The notes under the pieces: generated by a model
What the model was told of the DNA's origin: nothing
Databases searched by the model: none
Seen by the model: only the letters and a program-made list of their open reading frames with translations
Source: Phytoseiulus persimilis
Taxonomy: Eukaryota; Arthropoda; Arachnida; Mesostigmata; Phytoseiidae
Length of the DNA stretch: 64,000 bases
Direction: 5' to 3'
Assembly: GCA_037576195.1 (NCBI GenBank)
Contig: CM075101.1
Span: 50,282,001-50,346,000, forward strand
Shown here: positions 12,473-24,892 of the stretch, in pieces
Layout of the letters: every line of letters starts with the position of its first letter
Position numbering within the stretch: the stretch's first letter is position 1
Position numbers and translations under genes: made by a program

Positions 12473-15400
12473 CAAGTCTTTCTTTATACAATGTTTTACT
12501 TTTCTCGTTTTGTGCTGCCTGGGCACCTACTCCCCAATCGAGCTCTGATTCGATTCCCGTTCGATCGAGATCTCGAATGGCGTTCAGGGCTGGCATCAAA
12601 CGCAGCGGAAACGGCGACTCGCGTCGGCGTTGACACCTTACCAACTGGAACGGGAGGCGATCTCGACAGAATTTCTCCTCCGCCGGCAAGATTCAGAGGA
12701 GGCAGCGACAAAAAATGCTGCAAAAAGCAGCAACTGTTTTTACGTCCAGTCGCGAGGAATGCCATCTGTTGGCGGACATTTAAGACGACTCGCGACGGCG
12801 ACACTCGACAGAGCGTGTCATCGGGTCACGCATGGTTCATCTCCCATGATCCAGTTGCTTTCGCGGACAACGTAGACGTAACGGTGTTCGCTCGGAGCCG
12901 CACTGTTAAATGGCGTCGCCAACGAGGCGCGACGCCGACGCGCACGCGCTCCAGCCAAGCTGAAAACGAAGAGTGCCCAAGAGAAAAAACGGCGCACATT
13001 GGATTCCCTGATTAATAGTTCTCGTTAATCCGTTTCTCCGTTCGCGAAAAATGACTCCGGCTCGAGCCTAGCGGTCACCGCAGACAGACCACGGGCGGCT
13101 CGAATTCAGAAGAGGGGCACGTATGCCTAGATATTTTCCGTTGAAAACGGCGTTCCTTTTTCTTGCTGAATGCGATCCCTCCTCGTGTCGATACGATTCG
13201 AAGTGTCGTGTGGCTGTCTGGCAGGTAGATAGAGCGACCAACGGCTGCTCGAAGTGTCGTCTTCGGCTTTGCCAACTGTCGTGGCGGCAAACTCTGGCGC
13301 TATTCCTATGCGTGATAATGCGGCCGCAACAGACGCAACGGTTGCCTGGAACTCTTGAGATACACCAGAAGAGTTTCGACCCCCATATGGTGTCGTGCAC
13401 CGTCTTGTCGACATCCAGCGAGCGAGCAATGCCGGGAGCCCAAGGTTCTCTCGGTGACAACGAACAAATTCTTGCACCAACGGAACTTCTGCTGCGTACG
13501 TTCGATCCGACCGTTGCGTGCCTCGATGGGATACAGCGCGCACGCGCACGTAACAACCGCTTCCACTCGGTGTTGAAACCTCAACGACGACAGAAGACCG
13601 TTTGCTTCGGATCGAGACAACGGCCGCCCGGACAGATTTTCGGCTGCGACTCCGAGTTCTGCTTCTGAGCTCTGAAAATTCTTGAGAGGTTCTAGCTGCA
13701 GCTCCGTGGGCTGAAGCTTCCGATATCTGGATCGAACGGCTTCGCTGCAGTCAGTGCGCGGTTGCAGCTTTTTGCTGGAGCGCTTTCTGTTCAGATTTTA
13801 CTCTTCATCTCTGGCGAGTCCTCGCATCCGCGGCATCGCAGTGCGTCGCGTTTGTTTCCGTCAGAGAAGCTCGGCACTCCGGTCCGCTGATCACAACGAG
13901 AACGAACCGAAAGACGATCAGGGATCACCTCGTGATCCTTGCTCGGGATCCGTTCTTTCTGTGGGCTGGACAACCCGCTACCTCGATGGTTTGCTGAGCT
14001 GGTCTTGAAGAACAAACACATTTGTCTCTTTTCAGTCATCAGGAAAAGAGTCATCATTCTGTGTTGCTACTGCTTGTTCTTTTGATGACGGACACGACTC
14101 GGGGCGATCGCAGCTTCGTTTCTCTGCTCGCTCGGGCCGCTCGTTCGTCCATTCGATGGATCGGAAGGAGAGAGACGGACCGTCGAAGATCCGAATGGAG
14201 AGACGACGTAACTCACAAAATCATTTGCCGGACGTAGCTTGCCGCAGAGTCTTGAGGAGCTCGGCTGAATCCTGGCAAGCAGACAATGAGCGCCACAGTC
14301 GTCGTCCGGATTTTTTCTCTGATTCCCTCCCGAGTCCTTCTTCGTTTTTGTCGGCCAGCGGTTCGCCCACATCTGACCGCAGGCCACGGTCGGAACCGTT
14401 GATGGATCGCAATTTGTTTCTGTTATTGCTTTCATCGATTTGCTGCAGTGCTCGCTTCGCTCAGTATCCTGCCTGTTGTTGCTTCCATATTGTTGTGGGT
14501 TCGTGTTTTCCCTTCGCTCTGCCGTTGCTATCGTGGTTGATGTTGTTGTCGTCGATGAGGTTCCAGAAGACCGTTTTTCGGTGTTGGATGGAACGGGTTA
14601 TTCGTGAAGGAGCGCCGAACACGGAACGGCTCAAGTTTTCCATTATCGCCCGCGAAGGGAGGATTCGGACTCCCTGAACGATTCGGGTCCAGTAACACTG
14701 CACCGATGGATGGAGAATCCAATCGGAAGAGCTGATGGATCGACCATTTATCCTTTGTCGTGGAGACTCCTGGAAACTCCTCATTCGCCGTGCACGCTGA
14801 GGCGTCAGGACTCGATTCAGCCTAGCGGAATTCCGTCTTCGCTGCCGGAGCGGTCGAAATAACGAAGCCGAGAATAATATTTCGGCAGCTACTTTTAGTT
14901 TATGGGTGTGGAGGTGGAGAGAACATAATGACTTCTGCGCTGCTGCTACCGGCACTGCTTCTGCTCGTGACTTCTGTTCTGATGGACGGGTTGCCGCTGG
15001 GGTAAACCAAGCGCAACGATTCCCGCCTTCGCACCATCATCATCGTCCGCGCCGTGGCAACACAAACAGCTTATGACGGAACTTAGCCGCTGACCGAGTC
15101 AACGATGGCCGGCCAACAGAAGGTCTTCGTTTCAAGGAGTGGCTCATTCGCGCAGCCACTGATCAGTCGGAGCGTTCATGCGCATGGCTAAATTCGTCAA
15201 TCGCTTCCAGACATGCGCGAGTCCCGAGTCGGCCCATTAGCGATTCAGCGTCCGGACCCCCATCCAAACAACGGAACGCGCGGGAGCGATTGTCGCCGTG
15301 GCCGTGCCCATCACCTACCGCCGCGGGCGAGGAACGAGGGCAGATCAGAACTCGGTGCAAACGCTCTGCGGCAGCTAGGCCCATCGATCGAGCGATCGAT

Positions 15401-16753
15401 CGATTCACCGAATGGAAGTCCACTAAAAGACGGCTGAGCAGGCGAGCGAATGAACCCATTGCATAAATTAACGCCCAGCTGCTGCAGCGGTGGCAGCAGC
15501 AGCAACATCATAACACTATAAATTAGAAAACGTCGAGGTCTAACAAACAGCCGTCTGGAACGCCCCCTCTCCTGGCTGGAACTGCAGCACCTTCGAAGCA
15601 CTTGCTCGCCTCATGTATTCTGTTTATACACTCAGTTTACATCATTGTTGTCCGTTCGTAAGAGCGCTTGAAGACCTACGGTGAATGGTAACATTGAAAG
15701 TTGAGGCCATGCTCGTTGCTGTTGATGCCACTTTTGTTGAAAGCGGTCGAGCCGACACTGTTGGCATCGTCTTGATTTCGATTCCAGAGCCTCTCTGTCA
15801 TTCGAGAAGACAGAGTTAGCCCGAAGTTGCCAGCCCTAGACCATTCGCTCTTGCCCCGGTCGAGGCGATCTTGAAGATCGGGGGCAGGCTCTCCATCCGC
15901 TCAAGAACTTCGTTACGCTGAAGCTCATCATTTAACCGCGGTCGAACCCTCCTGACGTGTTTTTTGAGCATCCGATAACAATTCTTTGGCGTCTTCGATA
16001 ACTGTCCAGCACTGCGGTCGCCATCCGCCGCCAGTCGTACGACAAACTAGCCGGCGGGCGAACGGGCGGTGTAATGCCGGGTTGGCTACTCGGACAGATA
16101 CACCGACAGAGTGTTGGACAATAGAATGAATGACATACGTCTTTGTCATCTCCCACAGCCTCAATTCGTCGGCCTGGCTTGGTCGTCGACGTCGTGGCTC
16201 CCGCCGCAACTGCTGCTGGTATGGCGGTGGCGGTGGCGGCGGCGGTCGTACCATTACCTGGATCCTTCTGCGGCCGCTGCGGCGTCGCTGGAAGAACAAC
16301 GATTCTTTCTTTTCCCCAAGGGCGCTTCGGTGGTGGGAGTCGCTCGGAACCGCTGTTTTCTCGCTGCTCCACGCTGCCCGATGATCTGAATCACGAAATG
16401 TGTCGCGCAACGACCAACATCAAACTCGCCGTAGTCGTTGCACGGCTACCGGTGCCACTAGTCGTCACACAATCATACGGAAAAAGGGAGACGGAGCTGT
16501 GGCGGAGAAGCGTCTACAGCACCTCAGCGACGACTGGATGGACGAGCGAACGGGGACGACCATCGGACCAACTCGCTGACCGAACGGTCAGCCAGCTCGC
16601 TCATTATCTTTATTATATGGGGTTGTTATCATCTTATCCATCAGTCAGGTCGTTCTCTTTTTCGTTCATCATGCTATTGATCGACTCCCTCACGCGACGC
16701 AGCCGATGCTTGCTTTCGTCGTGGTTGTCGTCTTCCCCATCGACTTCATAGAC

Positions 16754-16780
16754 GGTGGTGGTGGCGGCGGCGGCGGTGGC
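16754..16780. repeat. (GGT/GGC)n microsatellite
   Basis: An uninterrupted run of GGT and GGC units. A similar run lies 500 bases upstream at 16223-16246. Confidence 0.9.
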
Positions 16781-17313
16781 ACCGGAGCCGAAGAAGTCGA
16801 AAGCGAGGAAGCAGGCAAGCGACCGAAGTCGAACTTAGTGCCCGGAAGCGACCACGATCTGCTCAATGTTCCAGATGCACCTCATCGCCCCGCGTGATCT
16901 TGCGCGGAACCCGACACGAAGTACTCAACCTGCATTTGGCCTGACGGTGCCGGAGGTCCTCAGAGCACATAGGTCCGGAATCGGGTTCGCCCGCTCGGTT
17001 GACATCCTACTGCTCGGAGACAACCACGTTGAGCATGAATGAACATTTCCCATCCGATGGAATGCACATCAAATAAGGCGTTTATCATAAGTGCGTGATG
17101 TATACCGATCGGCCTAGCCTCGGTATACGGAAAAGGAAAAGATTGAGGATGCGTAGAGCCTTAACATCGATCTACTCGGCCTAACTCGATGATGCAACGG
17201 TCCCATTTCATTTCCCTACGGAAGCCCACCTGGTGGAGTTTCTGATGGTGTCTCTTCCTGCACGTGTTCGGCAGGTAACCGAAGCGTTTTCGATGCAAAC
17301 CCGGCTTGAGCGG

Positions 17314-17330
17314 CCCCAAGATTCTTGGGG
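17314..17330. other. palindrome CCCCAAGA-T-TCTTGGGG
   Basis: This is a perfect inverted repeat with 8-base arms and a one-base centre. Related CCCCAA...TTGGGG-type palindromes occur at 9061-9076 (imperfect) and 24742-24756 (7-base arms). It could be a dimeric protein site or coincidence. Confidence 0.4.
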
Positions 17331-18860
17331 TTGAAGTTGCGCGATCCACTAACGAGCCTCAAGCCGGCCACTATCACCGTCTATTCTCAAAGCCGAGGAT
17401 ATATTTTTTGAAAACCGCTCAGATTCGTCGGAATACAGTAGAGTAATATAGCAGAGTACAAATAACTGTTTCGATCCGCGTAGGTCTTCTCTCCGACGCA
17501 CAATATGGAGTCGAATCCAATGAATACGCACCGCGATCAATCTTCATTTGGAATGACAATGGTCCGCGCAAAGTCTCTCAGAAGATGTGATAAACGGACG
17601 AAGCGCGGAAAGTAACGTTTTTATCGCGTTACGTGCGCTGTTAAATCGGGTATTAGTGCGATCGGCGTCCTCCTACACCACCCGAAGTTCCCACGGCACC
17701 GAGGTTTGAACGACCCGGCGTCTTCGGCCGAGAATTCTGGCGAGGGTTTGGATGTTGGTACGATCTAGCCGATGAGCCAGCGACGGCAGCAAAACAAGCA
17801 GCCAGCATTCGGTATTAATTCTCCGACGGCATCGCCGACTGCTTTACTTCATCCATCGAAACTGGTTGTTTCGACCCCAGCGAGCGGCCGAGCACGGCAG
17901 GCAGGCGGGCGGCGGGTGGACGGACGGACGGGCAGGCAACTGAAGACGAGGGAGGAGAGGAAAAAAGGCTACCGTCAGAATACGTTCTCGGCGGCTACCA
18001 GAAAATCAGCTAAAGACGTTCGTGTAGCCCGCGTCAGGTATCGAGAACGTACGACAGGAGATCATGGCAAATGTTTAGGGTATTGACACAAAAATAAACA
18101 GACACGCACTTTGTTGGCTGATCTCTACAGAAAAGCACTGCTCATCCGAGTGGGAACCTTTAGAATCTCCACCAGCCCCCGACCTTGCTTGGACAGAACG
18201 ACTGAGGAATCCAACGACTGATTGGGAGATCGAGAATCGGGCTCGTAAACGAATCAATCCTGTTCTCGTTTCGCTACATTCGATGACGAAAACATAACTC
18301 CTGGGACGATGGTATCCGATCGGTATCCTCCCCGAGACGGTTTCGAGATCATTGCAGAACCTGCTCTCTCCCATTCTCTCTGTAGATCCTCTCTCTCACT
18401 CTCGACATTCTTACCAGCATTCCCGACGTCTGTTCCAGAAAGCTGGTTCGTTAGGTGTTTTATGCATATCTGATGAGGGAGATTCCAGCAGCCATCAACT
18501 CGCGAACGGCGAAGATCTGCACAGGAATCATTCGAACGAACAGACGCTATCAATCAACAATGAGGTCCTGCAGTCCGGAGCTATGTGGAAGGAAACGACG
18601 AATGCTTCCTGTTGAAGACGGACTCGAGAAGAGCAGAAGAGAGAGGCGTCAAACCGAAATCGAATCAAACTCTTCACTCGTAAATCCTCCTGGAGCCGTT
18701 GATAACACTGCAGTGTTTCTTCTCGTATCTGCATCGATTCTTACATTTTCTCTGTCTCTGTTGGAATGGCTCACCAGCATAAACTCGGTAAGGAGGTAGG
18801 TGCCAAGGCTGGTTAGCGCTCTGCTCGTCGAAAGCTTGTGGTATTTATTACTTTTTCTCT

Positions 18861-18890
<30 letters not shown>
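18861..18890. repeat. (TCG)10 microsatellite
   Basis: Ten perfect TCG units, the longest perfect trinucleotide tract in the window, followed by a looser CCACCG/CTCC-rich stretch to about 18930. A related (ACG)n tract lies at 2438-2461. Confidence 0.95.
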
Positions 18891-18896
<6 letters not shown>

Positions 18897-21397
18897 TCAT
18901 CCTCTTCTACCTCCTCCGCCGCCGTTAGCATCCAGTGCTGGTCACGGCGACAACTGTGAGGTCGAAGACGACAGTTTCGACTTCGAGGAGCATCAGCGGC
19001 CCGAAGAATTCCAAATCTGCGCGAAGCTAAGACGCCGGCGACACACGGAGAGATAAGAAGCGTGGAATTGAGCGAAAAATAAAGTTCGATTGTAAATTCC
19101 CTCAAGCTCAAGCAAGCGACTGCAGCCGATATCGTCTCCTGCTCCACGACCATACAGAGTGAGATACGCTGAGAACTGATCAACGAACCAGCTCGGTGAA
19201 CTTAAGGGGTTGTTGGCTCTGCCCGGGCGGTGGGTCGGTTGTGTTTCTAGCCTCAAGCGCTCATTGCTTTCAGGAGATTCCAGTTCAGGACTCGGGCCTG
19301 CTTCCTCGGCTGGAGCTTGGCTTGGTTCGGGACGTCAGAGCGTAGCTTTCCCGACACAGATCTGAGGCGCTCACCAGCACCGCCGCTCGATCTAGTCTGG
19401 ATCAACGGAAGGGTGTATCACGGACTACACGCAACGCCGATTCGCGGGAGGAACTGACCGGAGGGACGATCGGTGACAAAAACCTGCTATTCAACAGGAA
19501 CAGATTCTGATTGACCCCTCGGGCCATGTAATAACAACAACAATAATGGATGGTATCGTGTCAGTTAGCTCACATTCCTTGAATCCGTAAGTTGAGTGGA
19601 CGCATTCCCCGCGGCCGGACGATGTGACCAGCTAAGAGCGTGAAGACGATAGAAAAACGCCAGACATCAGTACCCCTTCGAGGAATCGGTTGACGTAGTT
19701 CAGGCTCGGCCTATCCTGCTCGAGCACTCGACCGCCCGGCCGCCCGCTCGCTCGCACGATAGCCTGCTAAAGGTCATTGAAGGTTAGCTGCGCAAAGTCG
19801 TGACTCAGGTCTGCTACCGAACAGTTGTCCCATCATCAACGGGACAATTTACATTTTTCAGATGTTTCTGTTCCCACCGCAGACCTGTCACACAGGCATG
19901 TTGGTAATTACAACTGCGCACTGAATTCCCTTGAATCGTTGCTTCTATTGCTACACAGAGCCTCGAACCCCACGTCAAGCGAGACGTTCAGCCGTGCTTG
20001 ATCTTGCTTGACGGAGCTCGCCCCTCAAGAGCAGGCTTGGTCGAGTCCAAGACCGAGAGGTCGACGCTGATCGGAACCGTCAATCGGTTTCCAGGACCGG
20101 AAGAGCATAAGGCCGAACCAGAGCCTCGTCTCTGAAAGCCAACCTCGGCGGAGCGCGATCACGGAAAAAGTCGCTCAGGTGCCGGTTGACATCAGGTGTG
20201 AAAAGAAAGATTCTCCGAAAAGAAATCGCCCCACGAGAAAATCTAAATACGATGCGTATGTGTGTTCCCGCGTGGGGGTGATCTCGTAAGCGATTCTCTG
20301 ATTGAAGACACTGAGCGCTGACTAACCGATCGAAACAGTCTGTAGATTAAACCCATTCGCAGCTGGATGTTGAACGTTCCCGAGTCAGCGGACTACGAGC
20401 GTTGAGGGAATCATGAATACTCCAGTTAGCACCCGGTCGCAGCGTGACATTGATTTGACTAAGTTCCAAATTAACTAGAAGCGATGTGGAGTCGTGTTTG
20501 AGTCCCGGATTCGACGTCTAGCTGGCCAGCCAGCCGGCCGGCCGGCTAGGGTCAGGAATCCCGGATTTCTTCGCCCCCACAGAAGAGAAGACAGCCGAAC
20601 TTTTGTTCAGCTTGTTTCAAGAGACATTCTCGTGCAGCTCATCAACGCGAGGCTTCGTCTGAGTGTCCGTGCCGTCGTCCTCTCACCGGCTCACAATCAG
20701 ACGCTCGACCCGCACTCAGATGAAAGAAGCTATAACGCATATACAGAGTGAAAAGAAAAAAGAAACTCATTACGAACGAGGACAGCGGATTCGGGCTTCG
20801 CGAGCATGTTCCGAAATTGAAACAGGGCCAACAGGGTTCGAAGAATTGGGTGGAGGATGATTGTATCAATGTTCTACAATCGCGTCGCGCTTGAAGATGA
20901 CGCACTTTCCTGCCTCTCGCTCACTCTCGTCGTGGAGCACAGGTGTTTCCACCGCCCTGACCAGCTCGGAGAAGTGCGACGTTCATCATCAACTCCGTCG
21001 ACGTCACATTAAGTTCATCATCATAAGCTGGAACTTCGAAATTGTCTCGGCTCATGTAACCAACGTCGGAGCCGCTCGATTGGCTGTGCGAAACGGGTCC
21101 GAACCGGGAAAAATTGACCGTGTAGGAGGAGATCGCCGAGAACGCTCGAACATGGGAAGTGGATTGCGTGTTCTCGAGCAACCCGGAGGAGCTCGGGAGC
21201 ACGAATCTCGGAAGACCCACATTGATGGATCCTGGGTCGAGTTGGATCCCGAACAAAGATGGAGTTCTTCGATCTGCTTCCTCCACGAAGTCCAGTTCGG
21301 TCGCTCGGAAAGATACGGGGAAGCCACACAGAATCCCGCAACCATCAGCGTAAGGAAGAAACTTCATCTTTAGTTTGTTACATTTTCCAAGAATAAT

Positions 21398-21403
21398 TTT
21401 ATT
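21398..21403 (-). promoter_or_regulatory. possible klu polyadenylation signal (AATAAA)
   Basis: TTTATT on the plus strand reads AATAAA on the minus strand, inside an AT-rich patch that stands out from its GC-balanced surroundings. It lies about 750 bases downstream of the klu stop codon and would give a plausible 3' UTR. The UTR would contain a (TTCG)n tract at 22125-22139. A six-base match is weak evidence on its own, and an unspotted 3' intron or another signal remains possible. Confidence 0.35.
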
Positions 21404-22151
21404 CTTCTCTTTACATTATAGTTTCATCTGAGCGACGCTTCGAATTCCTTCGTCATAGCGGTATTATTATTTGCATTTACAGTATGTTACAGTACGTCTC
21501 GTATACGAAGTAGCGTCGTTTTCACGCTTGGCCAGCGGGACATCGTCGCCGAAGCGGCTTTCGCGACATCAGTCAGATTTTTCATCAAACTCGACGTCCA
21601 CCCACGAGCTCCCTCTTTCTCGCACGCGACAATCGGATCTTCTCGCGCTACCGTCGACCCGGTTAGTCGATCAGCTACTCGGGGTCGACGCTGCAACCGA
21701 GTGAATTCATGGGTTCCCGAGGTTCATGATTGTACAGAAAATAAATCTACTTCTACGCGAGCTACATAAATAAATAGATGCCGAAACGCGGGGTTTCGGG
21801 AGATCTGATCATACGAGATCTGGTTCACCTCGTTCGGTCATCGAGGCGACGCATACCAAAAGAGTATTCAGCGGTACTGCGACCGGGTGGGTTGGTGGGT
21901 GCGCGCGTCGCCGGCGGACGCGCCAACGGTCTCTGGCGGGGCGGGTCACGGGTCATGTGTCCGGGCTCACTGACTACGTGATGAGTGTATTGAAAGACGA
22001 AAGTTGACTTCACTTTGGTTTGTTTGTCCGATTCTCCCTTTCTCGTGTGCTCGTTCACTTGTACATGGCGAGGCTGGCGGAGCTGGCAGCAATCGACACT
22101 CTACTGCTCCTTTCAGGGAGTTAGTTCGTTCGTTCGTTTCGTTGAGCAACC
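21404..22151 (-). other. probable klu 3' untranslated region
   Basis: This 748-base stretch lies between the klu stop and the AATAAA-like site. It has no recognisable coding potential. It contains the (TTCG)n tract at 22125-22139 just after the stop, and plus-strand AATAAA words around 21738 and 21770 that point away from klu. The UTR assignment is inferred from position only. Confidence 0.3.
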
Positions 22152-23234
22152 TCAGCTCTGGACGGGCGAAGAAGCTGCCAGAGGCTCTTCCTCGAGCGAC
22201 GAGGAACTCGAGTCCGGAAGTGTGGGCAACTGGTACCGGGCATGGGTCCGCATGTGCCGGGTGATCATGTCTCTCCGGCACGCCGCGTACGGACATTGTG
22301 GACACTTGTAGGGCTTCTCGCCAGTGTGCGTTCGCTGGTGGGTTGACAGATGGTCGCTGCGACTGAACACCTGCCCGCAGACCTTGCACGTATAGGGCTT
22401 GACGCCGGTGTGCAGGCGCATGTGTCGCGTGAGCATGTCACTGCGCGCGAAAGATCGACCGCAGATGTCGCACGTGTAGCTGCGTCCGCTGCTCGACGTC
22501 GAAGAGGAGTTCTGCGTGGACGAGAGCTCCGGCGATGAGTTCTTGTTGCGATGTCGGGACGCGATGTGTTTCGCGAGACGGTCGTGCAACGAGAACGTCT
22601 GGCCACAGATCGAGCACGCATAGCTCTGCTGATTCTCTTCAACGGGACTCGTTTCTGCGGAAGACGCCGACGACGCAGACGACGAGAGCAGCGGGAACGA
22701 CGGCTGCGTGGGCGACAGGCGGCGCTTCGACGGAGGCGGCGTCGAGTAAAACGAAGGGGTGATACCTAACAACGGCAATCCGAGTTCAAACTGGAGTTGG
22801 AGCGGTGAGGCCTGAGTGTAGTCGAAGGCTGTCGTGGGACTAGATGACGTTCGTAGCGTCTCATCCGTGTTGCCAGCTGACGAAGGAGGTGAGGGCGTCT
22901 TGCGAACGGAGAGATCCAGTGGCGAGTCTTGTGGCGTTGAAGTAACCGACTCGAGGCTGGAGCTCGACTGGTGTCTGAGCAGATGATCTCGCCGGGAAAG
23001 GATGTCCCTCTTCATCAGGTTGGGTATGAGGTGTTCGAGCGAGGCGTACAGCGGAGAAACAGCCAACGGCGAGCGCATGCTGTCCGGATAAAGCGATTTC
23101 GGCGACCAGGACGACGCGGGTGGGGTGTCCGCGACGAAGAGCTTGACATCGGTCTTGTCTTCTGATGAGGTGACCCGATCGTCACGACGAGCGGATTTCC
23201 CTGACTTGATATCGCCTCCGTTGTGACGCTTCTT
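22152..23234 (-). CDS. klu: klumpfuss-like zinc-finger factor, terminal coding exon (residues 124-483 and stop)
   Basis: This exon encodes 360 residues and the TGA stop at 22154-22152. It follows a strong acceptor, TTTCTCTTTGCAG, and opens with KKRHNGGD in phase 0. Visible parts are a PLDLSV motif (residues 228-233), the classic recruitment motif for the corepressor CtBP, a Ser/Pro-rich middle, and four C2H2 fingers. The fingers are at 328-351 (C-X2-C-X12-H-X4-H) and at 376-398, 404-426 and 432-454 (all C-X2-C-X12-H-X3-H). A Ser-rich spacer of about 24 residues separates finger 1 from fingers 2-4, which are joined by TGVKPY and TGEKPY linkers. The recognition helices RSDMLTR, RSDHLST and RRDMITR resemble EGR/WT1 fingers. 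The order of one separate finger plus three EGR-like fingers, with RSDMLTRHMRLHTGVKPYTC, is what I recall for Drosophila Klumpfuss. That nuclear regulator acts in neuroblast self-renewal, bristle precursors and leg development. The joined protein is about 483 aa, shorter than the fly protein, probably because there is less low-complexity sequence. Confidence 0.9.
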   Translation of the reverse strand, partial: KKRHNGGDIKSGKSARRDDRVTSSEDKTDVKLFVADTPPASSWSPKSLYPDSMRSPLAVSPLYASLEHLIPNLMKRDILSRRDHLLRHQSSSSLESVTSTPQDSPLDLSVRKTPSPPSSAGNTDETLRTSSSPTTAFDYTQASPLQLQFELGLPLLGITPSFYSTPPPSKRRLSPTQPSFPLLSSSASSASSAETSPVEENQQSYACSICGQTFSLHDRLAKHIASRHRNKNSSPELSSTQNSSSTSSSGRSYTCDICGRSFARSDMLTRHMRLHTGVKPYTCKVCGQVFSRSDHLSTHQRTHTGEKPYKCPQCPYAACRRDMITRHMRTHARYQLPTLPDSSSSSLEEEPLAASSPVQS

Positions 23235-24000
23235 CTGCAAAGAGAAACATGGCCGTTAGTCGGGTCCGATTCCTTGGAACCATCCGTATCCGACCGTCGT
23301 CGTAACCTCTGTTTTCCCACAAAAGTCTCTGACTCCTTGGCCTTGACTAAAGTATGTCCACAAACATGTCAAGGAGCCGCTCGTTTGTCCCCGTCTCCCA
23401 GTTGGCGTGATCTTTCCAAGCAAGATCCGCACTTGATTTCTTTCCTTCTCCTCGCGTCAATCGAGAGGAGCATCGTCTTCCGAATTGCGCTGTCTGATGC
23501 GCTGTGTACAACCGAGCGCCGCGGAAAAGCAGCTCGCAACAGAATCCAGCGAAACCGAAAAAGCGACAAGATAAATAGGAAAACGGAATTCGTCAGAGCC
23601 CGCCGCTGCTCCTGGGGGAGGTAGCCGCAACACACAAGTAGCCGAAGGGGCCCGTGTTGTGCCTGCCCTCAATGGCTCGCTCGCTTGCTGCCGTGATGAA
23701 TGCTGTCGATTATATCTAGAATTTCGCTGTTCAGCTTCTGCTTGCCAAGGAGCTGCTCGGACGGCCGGCCGCCGGCTGATTCGTTCTTTCGGTCGGTGTC
23801 TGCGCTCGCTCGGTCAGCAAGCAGCAACCAGTCGCTCATCATCAGCCGAAGACCCGAAGGCGAAGTCAATCAAGATGGCGGCCATTGCTTCTGCTTCCAC
23901 AACCAACTGGGTGGGTCCGTTGCTTCGGCCGGCCATCAGTTGTTCGCTGCTCCCGCCGCTACAGCTACAGCTACTGCTGCCAACATGCGGTGCAGTTGTT

Positions 24001-24046
24001 CGATCGACCGTCCGTCTGTCCGTCCGTTCGACCGGCCGGCCGGCCG
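24001..24046. repeat. CCGT and CCGG tetranucleotide tract in klu intron
   Basis: CGTC/CTGT-type units are followed by CCGGCCGGCCGGCCG at 24032-24046. A shorter GGCC tract occurs at 20521-20549. Confidence 0.85.
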
Positions 24047-24867
24047 TCAGTCGTCGTCGGTCCGTGCGTCTCTTCATGCGGTCCGCCACTTACAATTACC
24101 ACCATGAGTTGCGGACAAACGAAGCAAGCGAACAGCGAGCGAGCGAGAAGCGCAACATTCCTCAGAGAAGCTCCTGCGCCCGCCCGCCCGCAGCCTGCCC
24201 GCTTCAGCTCCTTCAGCAGCGCTCTCCTCCCGCTCGCTCGCCCGCCCGCCATCATCGAATCATCCGGTGGGAGGAGTGTAGAGCTCGCTGAACAAGCGTT
24301 GAAGAAGATACGAAAAGGAGGAGAATGTATTCTTAGACAATGCGACCGCATAGTTCGTTCTATTGTCACTATAAAACAACACGCAGCTCGCTGAGGCCAT
24401 GCCGCTCATCTGGACCGATTCGTCGGCTCGAGCAGGTGACCGTTGGCGTCATCGTCCCCGCCACGGCAGCGGCAGGTCTTCTTCTCGGTCTCGGCGGTTC
24501 CTCAGCCGAGTCGGATCGCTCACTCTCCAAGTCTCGCGCCCTCGATGTCAACCGTCAACCAATAAGCCGTTCTGCTGGTGCGAGCGGCGGGTGGACTCCG
24601 GGAGCTTCAATCTCGTAGGCGCCCGTATGATTCATGGAGACACTCACGTCAGGCGGATGACATGTGTTGGTTCCTCACTAGGCAGACCTCGACATCGTAG
24701 CCCCCTCGATCCATCGGAAGATTCTCCGAAGAACAGGGAACCCCCAATCATTGGGGTCCGTTCAGCTTCGCAGCAATTATCTCCGGGAAATATAAAGCGG
24801 CCACTTGTCGCAGATATGCTCGCCATATCGGCGGCTTGTTCGATCCGTACCTCCCGCCCGCCGTTTT

Positions 24868-24892
24868 GTCGGTCGGTCGGTCGATCGATCGA
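24868..24892. repeat. (GTCG)n/(ATCG)n tract in klu intron
   Basis: GTCG units grade into ATCG units. This motif recurs at 248-263 (ATCG), about 1785-1797, about 5694-5712, about 5907-5921, 52921-52936 and 54844-54860 (GACC, the reverse complement). Confidence 0.9.

Larger units (their letters stand above)
1..20920. other. left flank without a recognised gene
   Basis: No conserved domain, tRNA, rRNA or mobile element was seen on either strand. Content is microsatellites (listed separately), a near-palindrome at 3856-3875 and (GCTC)n-like tracts at 6890-6906 and 19738-19752. Chance-length open frames also occur, such as 7935-8552 minus and 12425-13015 plus. A strong acceptor at 14035 followed by a 213-codon open frame is discussed under findings. 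Undetected small exons or non-coding RNAs cannot be excluded. Confidence 0.6.

Noticed and set aside
13123..13668. Overlapping open frames on both strands
   Set aside because: Several frames are open at once, as expected from TCG/CGA-rich DNA. None shows a domain.
15943..15955. Minus-strand GGGTTCGACCGC resembling a tRNA B-box
   Set aside because: Last two bases do not fit the B-box consensus and no A-box or stems lie at tRNA spacing.
20641..21373. Plus-strand frames opposite the 20921-21367 minus frame
   Set aside because: No start context, domain or splice support, and composition is rich in Arg/Ser from repeat-like DNA.
22265..22769. Arg-rich frames overlapping the zinc-finger exon on both strands
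   Set aside because: Shadows of the klu finger codons in other frames.
23659..24291. 210-codon plus-strand frame in the klu intron
   Set aside because: Composed largely of translated CCGT/CCGG/CCCG repeats (RSTVRLSVRSTGRPAV-like), so an artefact of simple sequence.
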